From Candidatus Competibacteraceae bacterium (GTDB taxonomy: Bacteria; Pseudomonadota; Gammaproteobacteria; Competibacterales; Competibacteraceae): a stretch of 5,120 nucleotides of DNA. Below, piece after piece: positions 1 to 5,120 of the stretch. The notes below the pieces were generated by a model. The model searched no databases. It saw only the letters and a list, made by a program, of their open reading frames with translations, and was not told the DNA's origin. Positions within the stretch are counted from its first letter, which is position 1. Every line of letters begins with the position of its first letter. The stretch is from assembly GCA_020444985.1 (NCBI GenBank), contig JAGRHK010000157.1:1-5120 (forward strand), written 5' to 3'. The translations under genes were made by a program, and so were the position numbers.

Positions 1-874
1 TCTTCATACGAATGGACCGCGACAGGGAGCCACTGCTGACGCTGGCCCGCCACTGATCCTGAACTTCCAGGATTTCATCCTCTTCGGCGCCGCCCTGAAA
101 CACATCGTTCCAGGCCACATACAGGAGAACACCCAGATAAACGGGCAGCGGCAGCGCCAATACCTGCGCAGGGATAGCAAACAACTCGAAGAATGGCAAG
201 GTCGCCAGCGTCAGGCCACTTAAACCCAGGATCGGAAACAGCCAGGGGTTGAGTTGCATGGCCAGAACGCTCCGCCGCCAACATACCGAAAGCGGCAGTT
301 CGCGGAATAACTGCAAGGGAACCACAAAAATGGCCAACAATATTTGTAAAACCAGCAGTACGCTTCCCAGAACGCTCAGTTGCGTCCCTAATAAAGTGCT
401 GGCAACCCCAAAGGCGGCGGGAGGCGGAACAGGCGCTGGGTCGCCAGCAGCAGCCAGATCGATGGGCAAGAGTTGATCCTGCACCCAATAGACCACCAGA
501 TAGCCTTGCAATAACAGGGCAAACAAAAACAGGCTGGTTCGCGTCAACGCTTTGACCGCCGTCCAGCTAAACAACTGTTTTAGGGCTGGCGCCTGCTTGC
601 GATTAACTGCGCGGGCGATGCCACAGGCCAGCGTTATCGTCAGACTGAGCGGCAACCCGTAGCAGAATAGGGTGGCGATCAACGTCACCCAGCCGCCCAA
701 CGGAGGCAACCACCACTCCCAAACCGGCAGCGCCAGCAGCAGGGCGCTGCCCGACGGGGCGAGCAGTGCAATGGCGACAAACAACCCCGGTCGCCGCCAC
801 ATCAATTGCCAAGCTTGAATTAACCAATCCCGGCCATCGCCTGGGGTCAGCGCCCGAGGCCCGAAACCATGCAT
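1..874 (-). CDS. Polytopic inner-membrane protein, BPSS1780-like (3' end outside window)
   Basis: The reading frame from the ATG at 874-872 stays open for 291 codons and runs off the left edge, so the C-terminus is missing. The start is supported by a strong GGAGG four bases upstream. The protein begins with a short cytoplasmic-looking segment (GRDWLIQAWQLMWRRPGLF, residues 14-32). Hydrophobic stretches follow at about 31-50, 60-87, 113-130, 160-187, 209-230 and 232-254, then an acidic polar tail from about 261. A Gly/Pro-rich loop at 144-156 (GDPAPVPPPAAFG) separates the membrane halves. The opening 'GW/DWL...GW/AW.L..R.PGL' pattern and the later 'P..LFRELPLSVCWRRSVLAM..NPW' segment resemble the BPSS1780 family of proteobacterial membrane proteins of unknown function; this is recognition from memory and only moderately sure. 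No enzymatic or transport motif is visible. It lies 54 nt after the receptor gene and is probably the distal gene of the operon, but nothing in it points to chemotaxis. Confidence 0.82.
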   Translation of the reverse strand, partial: MHGFGPRALTPGDGRDWLIQAWQLMWRRPGLFVAIALLAPSGSALLLALPVWEWWLPPLGGWVTLIATLFCYGLPLSLTITLACGIARAVNRKQAPALKQLFSWTAVKALTRTSLFLFALLLQGYLVVYWVQDQLLPIDLAAAGDPAPVPPPAAFGVASTLLGTQLSVLGSVLLVLQILLAIFVVPLQLFRELPLSVCWRRSVLAMQLNPWLFPILGLSGLTLATLPFFELFAIPAQVLALPLPVYLGVLLYVAWNDVFQGGAEEDEILEVQDQWRASVSSGSLSRSIRMK

Positions 875-878
875 AATT

Positions 879-883
879 CCTCC
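879..883 (-). promoter_or_regulatory. Shine-Dalgarno site of the membrane protein gene
   Basis: The minus strand reads GGAGGAATTATG. This is a perfect GGAGG core with a four-base spacer to the ATG at 874-872. It decides the start over an overlapping out-of-frame ATG at 870-868. Confidence 0.85.
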
Positions 884-928
884 ATTCTGTGGCGACTGGC
901 TGGCGAGTCGTAAACAGAGCGATTTAGC

Positions 929-1975
929 TTAAAACAACTCCACGTCTCCTTCATCCATGGATTCCTGCAAAACCGATTTGCTTTTCTGAAAGACCGCAGA
1001 CTGTCGGATCGGTTGCAAATGATCGTGGAGCGTCAAGAGCGCCGCTTGAAGATCTCCACTGCTTTGCGCGATTCTAGTAAAGCTTGCCAGACGCTCGCGC
1101 AGTTCTATTAAAGTTTTATCCTGTACGCTCAACTCCCGTTCAGCGTGCAGCAACAACTGACCGACGATATCCTCGAATTGTAAAGATTGCACCGCCAATC
1201 CTACACTACGATCAATGCCTTGGGTAATCTCGGAAACCTGACTGAGATTCCTGGAAATATGCTCATTCATCAATGCCAGTTTGGCAAACAACATATCGGA
1301 GCTATCCCGGGCCTCATGGAGAGAATCCATATCACGCGAAGCCATCTCGTTCACCACATCCCGGGTTTCATGAACGATTTTCTTGGATTTTTCGACTTGA
1401 ACGCGAATTTGCTCGTTCAATTTCGCCGAATTTTGCGACAGATTACGCATCTCGGTCGCCACCACTTGAAAGCCCCGCCCCGCCTCGCCCGAACGGGCGG
1501 CTTCAATAAAGGCGTTCAGGGATAACAAATTGGTTTGTTTGGTAATCATTTCGACATTGCTCAGCAGTGAAAACGTCTGATTGACGACATCGGTCATCGC
1601 CTCCATTTTAGCGATCACCCCACTGCTCTGGGCGCTTACCTGAGCGAGCATGTCCATGAAGCTCTGCAAAATAGCCGACATGCCATCGGCAATTTCCCGA
1701 ACGCTGGCCCGGTCGCCATGCTGCGATCCAGCGCCCTCCTCGGAAACCTCCTGAATCAGTGAAGCAACGACTTGCTGCTGGGCTTGGGTTTGGGTATTCA
1801 AACTATTAAAGCTATTACCCAGTTTCACGACGGCATCACTGATCAAAGTCTTGCCGCGATGAATATCGTCATGCACCTTGCCATCCTTCGTCGCCAAAAT
1901 TTCCTCAAGAGACAAAAGGATATCGGCCACGACCTGAAGCAGGGATTCATCCGTGTTTGCAGGCATTCCACTCAC
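929..1975 (-). CDS. Soluble methyl-accepting chemotaxis receptor with CheZ-like motif
   Basis: A 348-residue, almost wholly helical protein with no signal peptide and no transmembrane segment, so a cytoplasmic receptor that should signal to CheA/CheW. The receptor hairpin tip is at residues 142-179: QTNLLSLNAFIEAARSGEAG followed by RGFQVVATEMRNL, with the conserved Glu158, Arg161 and GRGF. It departs from the usual NAAIEAARAGE by Phe155 and Ser162. Residues 1-78 are helical with no recognisable sensor domain. A polar Gly-containing break (residues 79-88) separates them from the signalling hairpin. No clean methylation-site consensus is visible; DSLHEARDSS (217-226), about 60 residues past the tip, is the nearest. 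After the hairpin comes LQFEDIVGQLL (265-275), which resembles the CheZ catalytic helix with Asp269 and Gln273 spaced as in CheZ. The chain ends EGDVELF. The start is GTG at 1975, chosen for the GGAGG ten bases upstream; ATG at 1966 would lie too far from it. It follows cheB by 93 nt. The receptor assignment is firm; ligand and any phosphatase role are unknown. Confidence 0.92.
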   Translation of the reverse strand: MSGMPANTDESLLQVVADILLSLEEILATKDGKVHDDIHRGKTLISDAVVKLGNSFNSLNTQTQAQQQVVASLIQEVSEEGAGSQHGDRASVREIADGMSAILQSFMDMLAQVSAQSSGVIAKMEAMTDVVNQTFSLLSNVEMITKQTNLLSLNAFIEAARSGEAGRGFQVVATEMRNLSQNSAKLNEQIRVQVEKSKKIVHETRDVVNEMASRDMDSLHEARDSSDMLFAKLALMNEHISRNLSQVSEITQGIDRSVGLAVQSLQFEDIVGQLLLHAERELSVQDKTLIELRERLASFTRIAQSSGDLQAALLTLHDHLQPIRQSAVFQKSKSVLQESMDEGDVELF

Positions 1976-1985
1976 TGGGCGCTTT

Positions 1986-1990
1986 CCTCC
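1986..1990 (-). promoter_or_regulatory. Shine-Dalgarno site supporting the GTG start of the receptor gene
   Basis: The minus strand reads GGAGG, then a ten-base purine-rich spacer, then GTG at 1975-1973. The next in-frame ATG (1966) would be 19 bases away, so the GTG start is preferred. Confidence 0.7.
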
Positions 1991-2063
1991 ATCGGTCGCA
2001 TGATTTATTGGCGCTCTTCACCGTTCACGATGTACTGTTTGCCACACTCGTCACCCGCCACTC

Positions 2064-2076
2064 GCCGGTCACCGGC
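2064..2076. repeat. 13-bp palindrome spanning the cheB stop codon
   Basis: GCCGG-TCA-CCGGC is a perfect inverted repeat whose three-base centre is the complement of the cheB TGA stop codon. As RNA it would form a five-pair, all-GC stem with a three-base loop. No U-run follows, so it is not an intrinsic terminator. It may be chance, or a small 3'-end or processing hairpin. Confidence 0.4.
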
Positions 2077-3181
2077 CATGTTCCTCCACCAGCCGCATGA
2101 TTTGGGCCGGGATCGCTTCCAGGGGCATGATTTTATCGACTCCGCCCAATTTCACCGCCTGACCAGGCATTCCCCAGACCACACTGGTTCGCTCGTCCTG
2201 AGCAATGGTCGGCGCGCCCGCTTCATGCATTTCCTTCAAGCCCTGCGCTCCGTCATCGCCCATGCCGGTCAAAATCACCCCAATCGCGTTCAGGCTCGCA
2301 TGGGTCGCGACGGACCGGAACAAGACATCAACACTCGGTCGGTGACGATTCACCGGCGGGCCATCATTCAGCCGGCAGATATAGCGCGCGCCATCGCGAA
2401 ACAGGACCAGATGCCGATCGCCCGGCGCGATGTAAGCATGGCCCGGCATCACTTGCTGGCCATCTTGCGCCTCACAAACCGATAGCGCTGAAACCGAATC
2501 CATGCGTCGGGCGAACGGCCCGCTGAACGCTTCCGGAATATGCTGGGTAATAACGACGCCCGGACATTGCTGAGGTAAACGAATCAATACTTCCTTGATG
2601 GCCTCGGTGCCGCCGGTTGAGGCGCCGATGGCAATAATGCAGTCGGTCGTTTTGAAGGTTCGCCGCTTTTGACTGCCCCGTTGCATAATGACGTCGGCGG
2701 AGTATTTCTCAGGCGGCGCTGCAAGTCGGCCTGGCGGCGCGGGTTCTGCTGGAGCCGGTCGCTGCTCCTGAACCTTGGCCCGCGCCGCCACGCGCACTTT
2801 CTCACGAATCTCCAAGGCATAATCATCCAGCGCATGAGCGACATCCACCTTGGGTTTGGTAACGAAATCAACCGCGCCCAGCTCCAGCGCCTGGAGCGTG
2901 ACGGTCGCGCCGTTCTCGGTCAGCGATGATACCATGACCACCGGCATGGGTCGCAGCCGCATGAGGTTGCTCAGAAACGTCAAGCCATCCATACGCGGCA
3001 TTTCCACATCCAAGGTCAGCACATCGGGATTGAGCTTTTTGATTTTCTCGCGGGCTGCATAGGGATCAGCCGCAGAACCCACGACCTCGATACCCGGATC
3101 GCGGCTGAGAAGCTCCGCCAGAATTTGACGCACCAAGGCCGAGTCGTCAACGATTAATACTTTAATTTTATTGCCCGGCAT
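2069..3181 (-). CDS. cheB: Chemotaxis response regulator protein-glutamate methylesterase/amidase CheB
   Basis: CheB hydrolyses glutamyl methyl esters (and deamidates glutamines) on receptors, giving adaptation feedback once phosphorylated by CheA. The 370-residue protein has the standard two-domain layout and full length. The receiver domain (about 5-125) shows the acidic pair VDDS (Asp12/Asp13), phospho-acceptor Asp58 in LTLDVEMPRMDG, Ser85 and Lys109 (VTKP). A Pro/Ala/Arg-rich linker covers about 130-178. The methylesterase domain (about 180-368) carries the catalytic triad: Ser188 in GASTGG, His214 in TQHIP and Asp310 in LTGMGDDG. The start is ATG at 3181. The frame stays open further upstream, but that stretch overlaps cheD and does not resemble CheB, whereas MPGNKIKVLIVDDS is a typical beginning. 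It begins four bases after the cheD stop and takes its ribosome site from inside cheD, which suggests translational coupling. Assignment essentially certain. Confidence 0.98.
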   Translation of the reverse strand: MPGNKIKVLIVDDSALVRQILAELLSRDPGIEVVGSAADPYAAREKIKKLNPDVLTLDVEMPRMDGLTFLSNLMRLRPMPVVMVSSLTENGATVTLQALELGAVDFVTKPKVDVAHALDDYALEIREKVRVAARAKVQEQRPAPAEPAPPGRLAAPPEKYSADVIMQRGSQKRRTFKTTDCIIAIGASTGGTEAIKEVLIRLPQQCPGVVITQHIPEAFSGPFARRMDSVSALSVCEAQDGQQVMPGHAYIAPGDRHLVLFRDGARYICRLNDGPPVNRHRPSVDVLFRSVATHASLNAIGVILTGMGDDGAQGLKEMHEAGAPTIAQDERTSVVWGMPGQAVKLGGVDKIMPLEAIPAQIMRLVEEHGR

Positions 3182-3185
3182 ATTC

Positions 3186-3848
3186 TTAGTCTCCGAACAG
3201 TTCGACCTCGCCGCCTTCGGCCGCCTCCCGACGCAGATCGGCAAGATAAGCGCTTTCCTGTTGCACAATGGTTTCATTGCGAACGTTGCGCAATTTTTTG
3301 AGCAACACCTTGCCGGTCGCTGGAAAATACGCCATGCGACGCGGATAGTCGCCGCCGACATCTTCGGCGGCAACCCTCAAACCCTCAGTGCGCAGGTAGG
3401 AGCGAATGAAGCGGATGTTTTGCAGACCCACATCGGTCATGCTGCCCATGATCCGTCCGCCGCCGAAAATTTTGACTTCCAGGTTCTCGCGCTGCCCGCC
3501 ATATTTCAAAATGCTATTAATCAAGCGCTCCATTGCATAACTGCCATAGGCTGCATCAGCGCCCAGACCATGCGTTGCCGTTTTATTGTTTCGCTCGGTT
3601 TTTTCCGCTGGCAGCATGAAATGGTTCATGCCGCCGATCCCAGTTGCGGCATCGCGGATGCAGGCGGACACACAGGAGCCAAGCACCGTCGTGATCATTT
3701 CATGGCAATGCGTGACATAACATTCTCCCGCCAGAATGCGGACAACGTCGACATTCTGAATCGGATCCCAGTAACTTTTCATGTGCTGGAATTCCGGTAG
3801 GCGCAGATGCTTGACCGGACGGGAAGAATTTTTCAAGGCTGACGCCAT
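3186..3848 (-). CDS. cheD: Chemoreceptor glutamine deamidase CheD
   Basis: CheD converts specific receptor glutamines to glutamates, priming them for methylation by CheR; in Bacillus and Thermotoga it also binds CheC. The 220-residue protein has the conserved active site Thr53, Cys59 and His76 (TTVLGSCVSACIRD, then GGMNHFMLP). The spacing Thr-6-Cys-17-His equals that of Thermotoga maritima CheD (T21, C27, H44). Further family hallmarks are KIFGGGRIM (126-134) and NIRFIRSYLRTEGL (144-157). N-terminal residues 1-22 and the charged C-terminal part (about 184-220) extend beyond the core. The protein ends EGGEVELFGD, a tail nearly matching that of the receptor two genes downstream. It starts 24 nt after cheR with only a weak purine-rich ribosome site (AGAG at 3862-3859). 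Met23 is an alternative but less likely start. No CheC is present in the window. Confidence 0.97.
   Translation of the reverse strand: MASALKNSSRPVKHLRLPEFQHMKSYWDPIQNVDVVRILAGECYVTHCHEMITTVLGSCVSACIRDAATGIGGMNHFMLPAEKTERNNKTATHGLGADAAYGSYAMERLINSILKYGGQRENLEVKIFGGGRIMGSMTDVGLQNIRFIRSYLRTEGLRVAAEDVGGDYPRRMAYFPATGKVLLKKLRNVRNETIVQQESAYLADLRREAAEGGEVELFGD
3191..3194 (-). promoter_or_regulatory. cheB ribosome binding site inside the end of cheD
   Basis: The minus strand reads GGAGACTAAGAATATG. GGAG is formed by the last two sense codons of cheD, nine bases before the cheB ATG, with the cheD TAA in between. This arrangement favours termination-reinitiation coupling of CheD and CheB. Confidence 0.6.
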
Positions 3849-3872
3849 GGCTTCTAATCTCTAATAAATATT

Positions 3873-4709
3873 TTACAAACAACGTTGATAAATGGTTTTA
3901 CCTAGTGAAACAAAACGCTCGGTGACCTTGAACAGCGATTCGGAGTGGCCGACAAACAAGTGACCCTGCTCAGCCAGGATATCAGCGTAGCGCTCGAAGA
4001 GAACCGCCTGTGTTGCTTTGCTAAAATAAATCAATACATTACGACAAAAAATCAGATCAAACGGACCGCGCATTGGCCAATCATCCATCAGATTCAACTG
4101 CCGGAAAGTAATCAGATCGCGCAATGCCGGCGCGACCCGCACCCAACCTGCCTGAGCATTGCGTCCTTTCTGGAACCAACGCCGCAAACGCGATTCGCTC
4201 AGATCCTTGACGCGGCTCCACTCATAAATGCCACGTTCGGCAGTGGCCAGCACATTGGAATCCAGGTCCGTCGCCAGAATTTTGACATCCCAACCGGTGG
4301 TAGGCAGCACTTCGCGCAGCACAATGGCGATGGAATAGGGTTCTTCCCCGGTTGAACAGCCGGCGGACCAGATGCGGATACGCCGGTTGCCCGAACCTCG
4401 TGAGTGCATCAACGCCGGAAATAATTCATTTGCAAGGAATTCAAAGTGATGAAGCTCCCGGAAGAAGGAGGTCAGGTTCGTCGTCAGGGCATTGACAAAT
4501 TCGCGGAGCTCGTCTTCATCGTCACCCGGTTCCAGATAATCACAATAGTCCTGGAAACGCCGAAAGCCTCGCTGGCGCAATCGCCGCGACAACCGGCTAT
4601 ACACCAGTTCACGCTTGCTATCCGCCAGCGAAATGCCTGCCACTTGGTTAATAATGCGCCGAATGCGTTGAAAATCCTGATCGGAAAATTCAAATTCACC
4701 GCTGGCCAT
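3873..4709 (-). CDS. cheR: Chemotaxis protein-glutamate O-methyltransferase CheR
   Basis: CheR transfers methyl groups from S-adenosylmethionine to receptor glutamates, opposing CheB. The protein has 278 residues, the usual length for a single-module CheR, with no TPR or other extension. The N-terminal helical domain (about 6-75) is basic (SRLSRRLRQRGFRRF, 38-52). The linker and start of the catalytic domain show the conserved LTTNLTSFFRE (75-85). The SAM-binding loop is WSAGCSTGEEPYS (114-126), followed by ATDLD (146-150), which ends in the acidic residue expected to hold the ribose. The beta-subdomain lies at about 160-205. FDLIFCRNVLIYF (217-229) and GHLFVGHSESL (249-259) are classic CheR signatures. 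The start is ATG at 4709, 31 nt after the cheW stop, with only a weak G-rich ribosome site (GCGGGT). A frame opening at 4729 is out of frame and coincidental. Assignment essentially certain. Confidence 0.98.
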   Translation of the reverse strand: MASGEFEFSDQDFQRIRRIINQVAGISLADSKRELVYSRLSRRLRQRGFRRFQDYCDYLEPGDDEDELREFVNALTTNLTSFFRELHHFEFLANELFPALMHSRGSGNRRIRIWSAGCSTGEEPYSIAIVLREVLPTTGWDVKILATDLDSNVLATAERGIYEWSRVKDLSESRLRRWFQKGRNAQAGWVRVAPALRDLITFRQLNLMDDWPMRGPFDLIFCRNVLIYFSKATQAVLFERYADILAEQGHLFVGHSESLFKVTERFVSLGKTIYQRCL

Positions 4710-4740
4710 AGTGGTTTACCCGCACCCATTCCACTCAGGC

Positions 4741-5120
4741 TCAGGATGCACGAGCCAATACCTGGGAAGGACTGCTTCGCATGGTTTCCAAGGAAAACAT
4801 TTCCTCAACGCTCAGCAGTCGATCAACGTCCAGCAGCATGACCATCCCCGAATCCAGCGCGACCAGACCATTGATAAACTCGGTGCTGACGGCTGAGCCG
4901 AAGTTGGGCGCTTCCTTGATATCTGCAGCATTGTTGATGTTCAACACATCCGAGACTCCGTCCACCACCATCCCAATGATCCGGTCGCTTTGTTCCGTAT
5001 GAACCGTCACCACGATGACCACCGTCGTTTTCGTATATTCCACGGATTCCAGTCCGAACCGCAGGCGCAGATCAACCACCGGGACAATGGCGCCGCGCAG
5101 GTTCATGACGCCTCGCACAA
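4741..5120 (-). CDS. cheW: Chemotaxis coupling protein CheW (5' end outside window)
   Basis: CheW is the cytoplasmic adaptor that links receptors to the CheA kinase in the signalling array. The visible part is 125 residues plus a TGA at 4743-4741. The frame remains open to the right edge. Its first full codon (GTG, 5118-5116) is an internal valine, not a start: VRGVMNLRGAIVPVVDLR is the well-conserved middle of CheW, usually preceded by a hydrophobic residue. About 40-50 N-terminal residues are therefore missing. Other family features are the Arg/Leu-rich strand after VVDLR, IIGMVVDGVSDVL (about 47-59) leading to the second SH3-like lobe, FINGLVALDSGMVMLLDVDRLL near the C-terminus (quoted positions roughly 80-102), and a short polar tail. 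A CheW domain of CheV or CheA is possible in principle, but the chain ends right after the domain as in CheW. It is the first visible gene of the operon and precedes cheR. Confidence 0.95.
   Translation of the reverse strand, partial: VRGVMNLRGAIVPVVDLRLRFGLESVEYTKTTVVIVVTVHTEQSDRIIGMVVDGVSDVLNINNAADIKEAPNFGSAVSTEFINGLVALDSGMVMLLDVDRLLSVEEMFSLETMRSSPSQVLARAS

Noticed and set aside
893..910. Inverted repeat CGACT/AGTCG with an 8-base loop between the receptor and membrane protein genes
   Set aside because: The stem is only five pairs with no U-tract, too weak to call a terminator.
2005..2012. GCCAATAA on the minus strand, one base off the flagellar sigma-28 -10 element (GCCGATAA), upstream of the receptor gene
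   Set aside because: No TAAAGTTT-like -35 element is present at the expected 11-base spacing or near it, so a promoter cannot be supported.
1772..2485. 237-codon plus-strand frame opposite the receptor N-terminus, the gap and the cheB C-terminus
   Set aside because: It is antisense to well-conserved coding sequence of CheB and the receptor, lacks any recognisable domain and has the odd composition of a shadow frame.
3182..3373. In-frame upstream extension of cheB by 64 codons
   Set aside because: The extension lies entirely within cheD, reads as Cys/Arg-rich nonsense, and the ATG at 3181 gives a normal CheB N-terminus with a ribosome site.
3171..3800. 209-codon plus-strand frame opposite cheD
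   Set aside because: It mirrors the cheD reading frame and has no protein-family features; cheD carries all the conserved motifs.
4710..4735. AGTGG/CCACT inverted repeat in the cheW-cheR gap
   Set aside because: Five-pair stem with a 16-base loop and no U-run; likely chance, though it brackets the weak cheR ribosome site.
5116..5118. GTG as a possible start of the right-edge gene
   Set aside because: It encodes the internal valine of the conserved CheW segment VRGVMNLRG; the true start lies beyond the window.

Overview
The window holds the 3' part of a bacterial chemotaxis operon. Every gene lies on the minus strand, so transcription runs from right to left. In transcription order: cheW (5' end cut by the right edge, 4741-5120), cheR (3873-4709), cheD (3186-3848), cheB (2069-3181), a soluble methyl-accepting-chemotaxis-type receptor (929-1975), and an integral membrane protein (1-874, 3' end cut by the left edge). 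Gaps are short (31, 24, 4, 93 and 54 nt), with no strong terminator and no convincing internal promoter, so co-transcription is the simplest reading. There is no gene-free stretch above 100 nt, no RNA gene and no sign of a mobile element.

The order cheW-cheR-cheD-cheB, the mid-50s GC look and the BPSS1780-like membrane protein suggest a proteobacterium, most likely a gammaproteobacterium. This is inference; there is no taxonomic marker such as rRNA. cheA, cheY and further receptors would be expected upstream, beyond the right edge.

Working together: CheW couples receptors to the CheA kinase. CheR methylates receptor glutamates, and CheB (a phospho-activated methylesterase/amidase) removes the methyl groups. 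CheD deamidates receptor glutamines. The fifth gene encodes a receptor with no transmembrane segment, so it should act in the cytoplasm.

The most interesting protein is that soluble receptor. After its ordinary receptor signalling tip, it carries the segment LQFEDIVGQLL. This matches the active-site helix of the CheY-P phosphatase CheZ (FQDLTGQ, catalytic Asp and Gln four residues apart). Its extreme C-terminus, EGDVELF, is nearly the same as the end of CheD (EGGEVELFGD) encoded two genes upstream. It also has the x-hydrophobic-E-x-F form of the NWETF tether of enteric receptors. This raises two testable ideas: a receptor with built-in CheZ-like phosphatase activity, and a docking tail shared by receptor and CheD.
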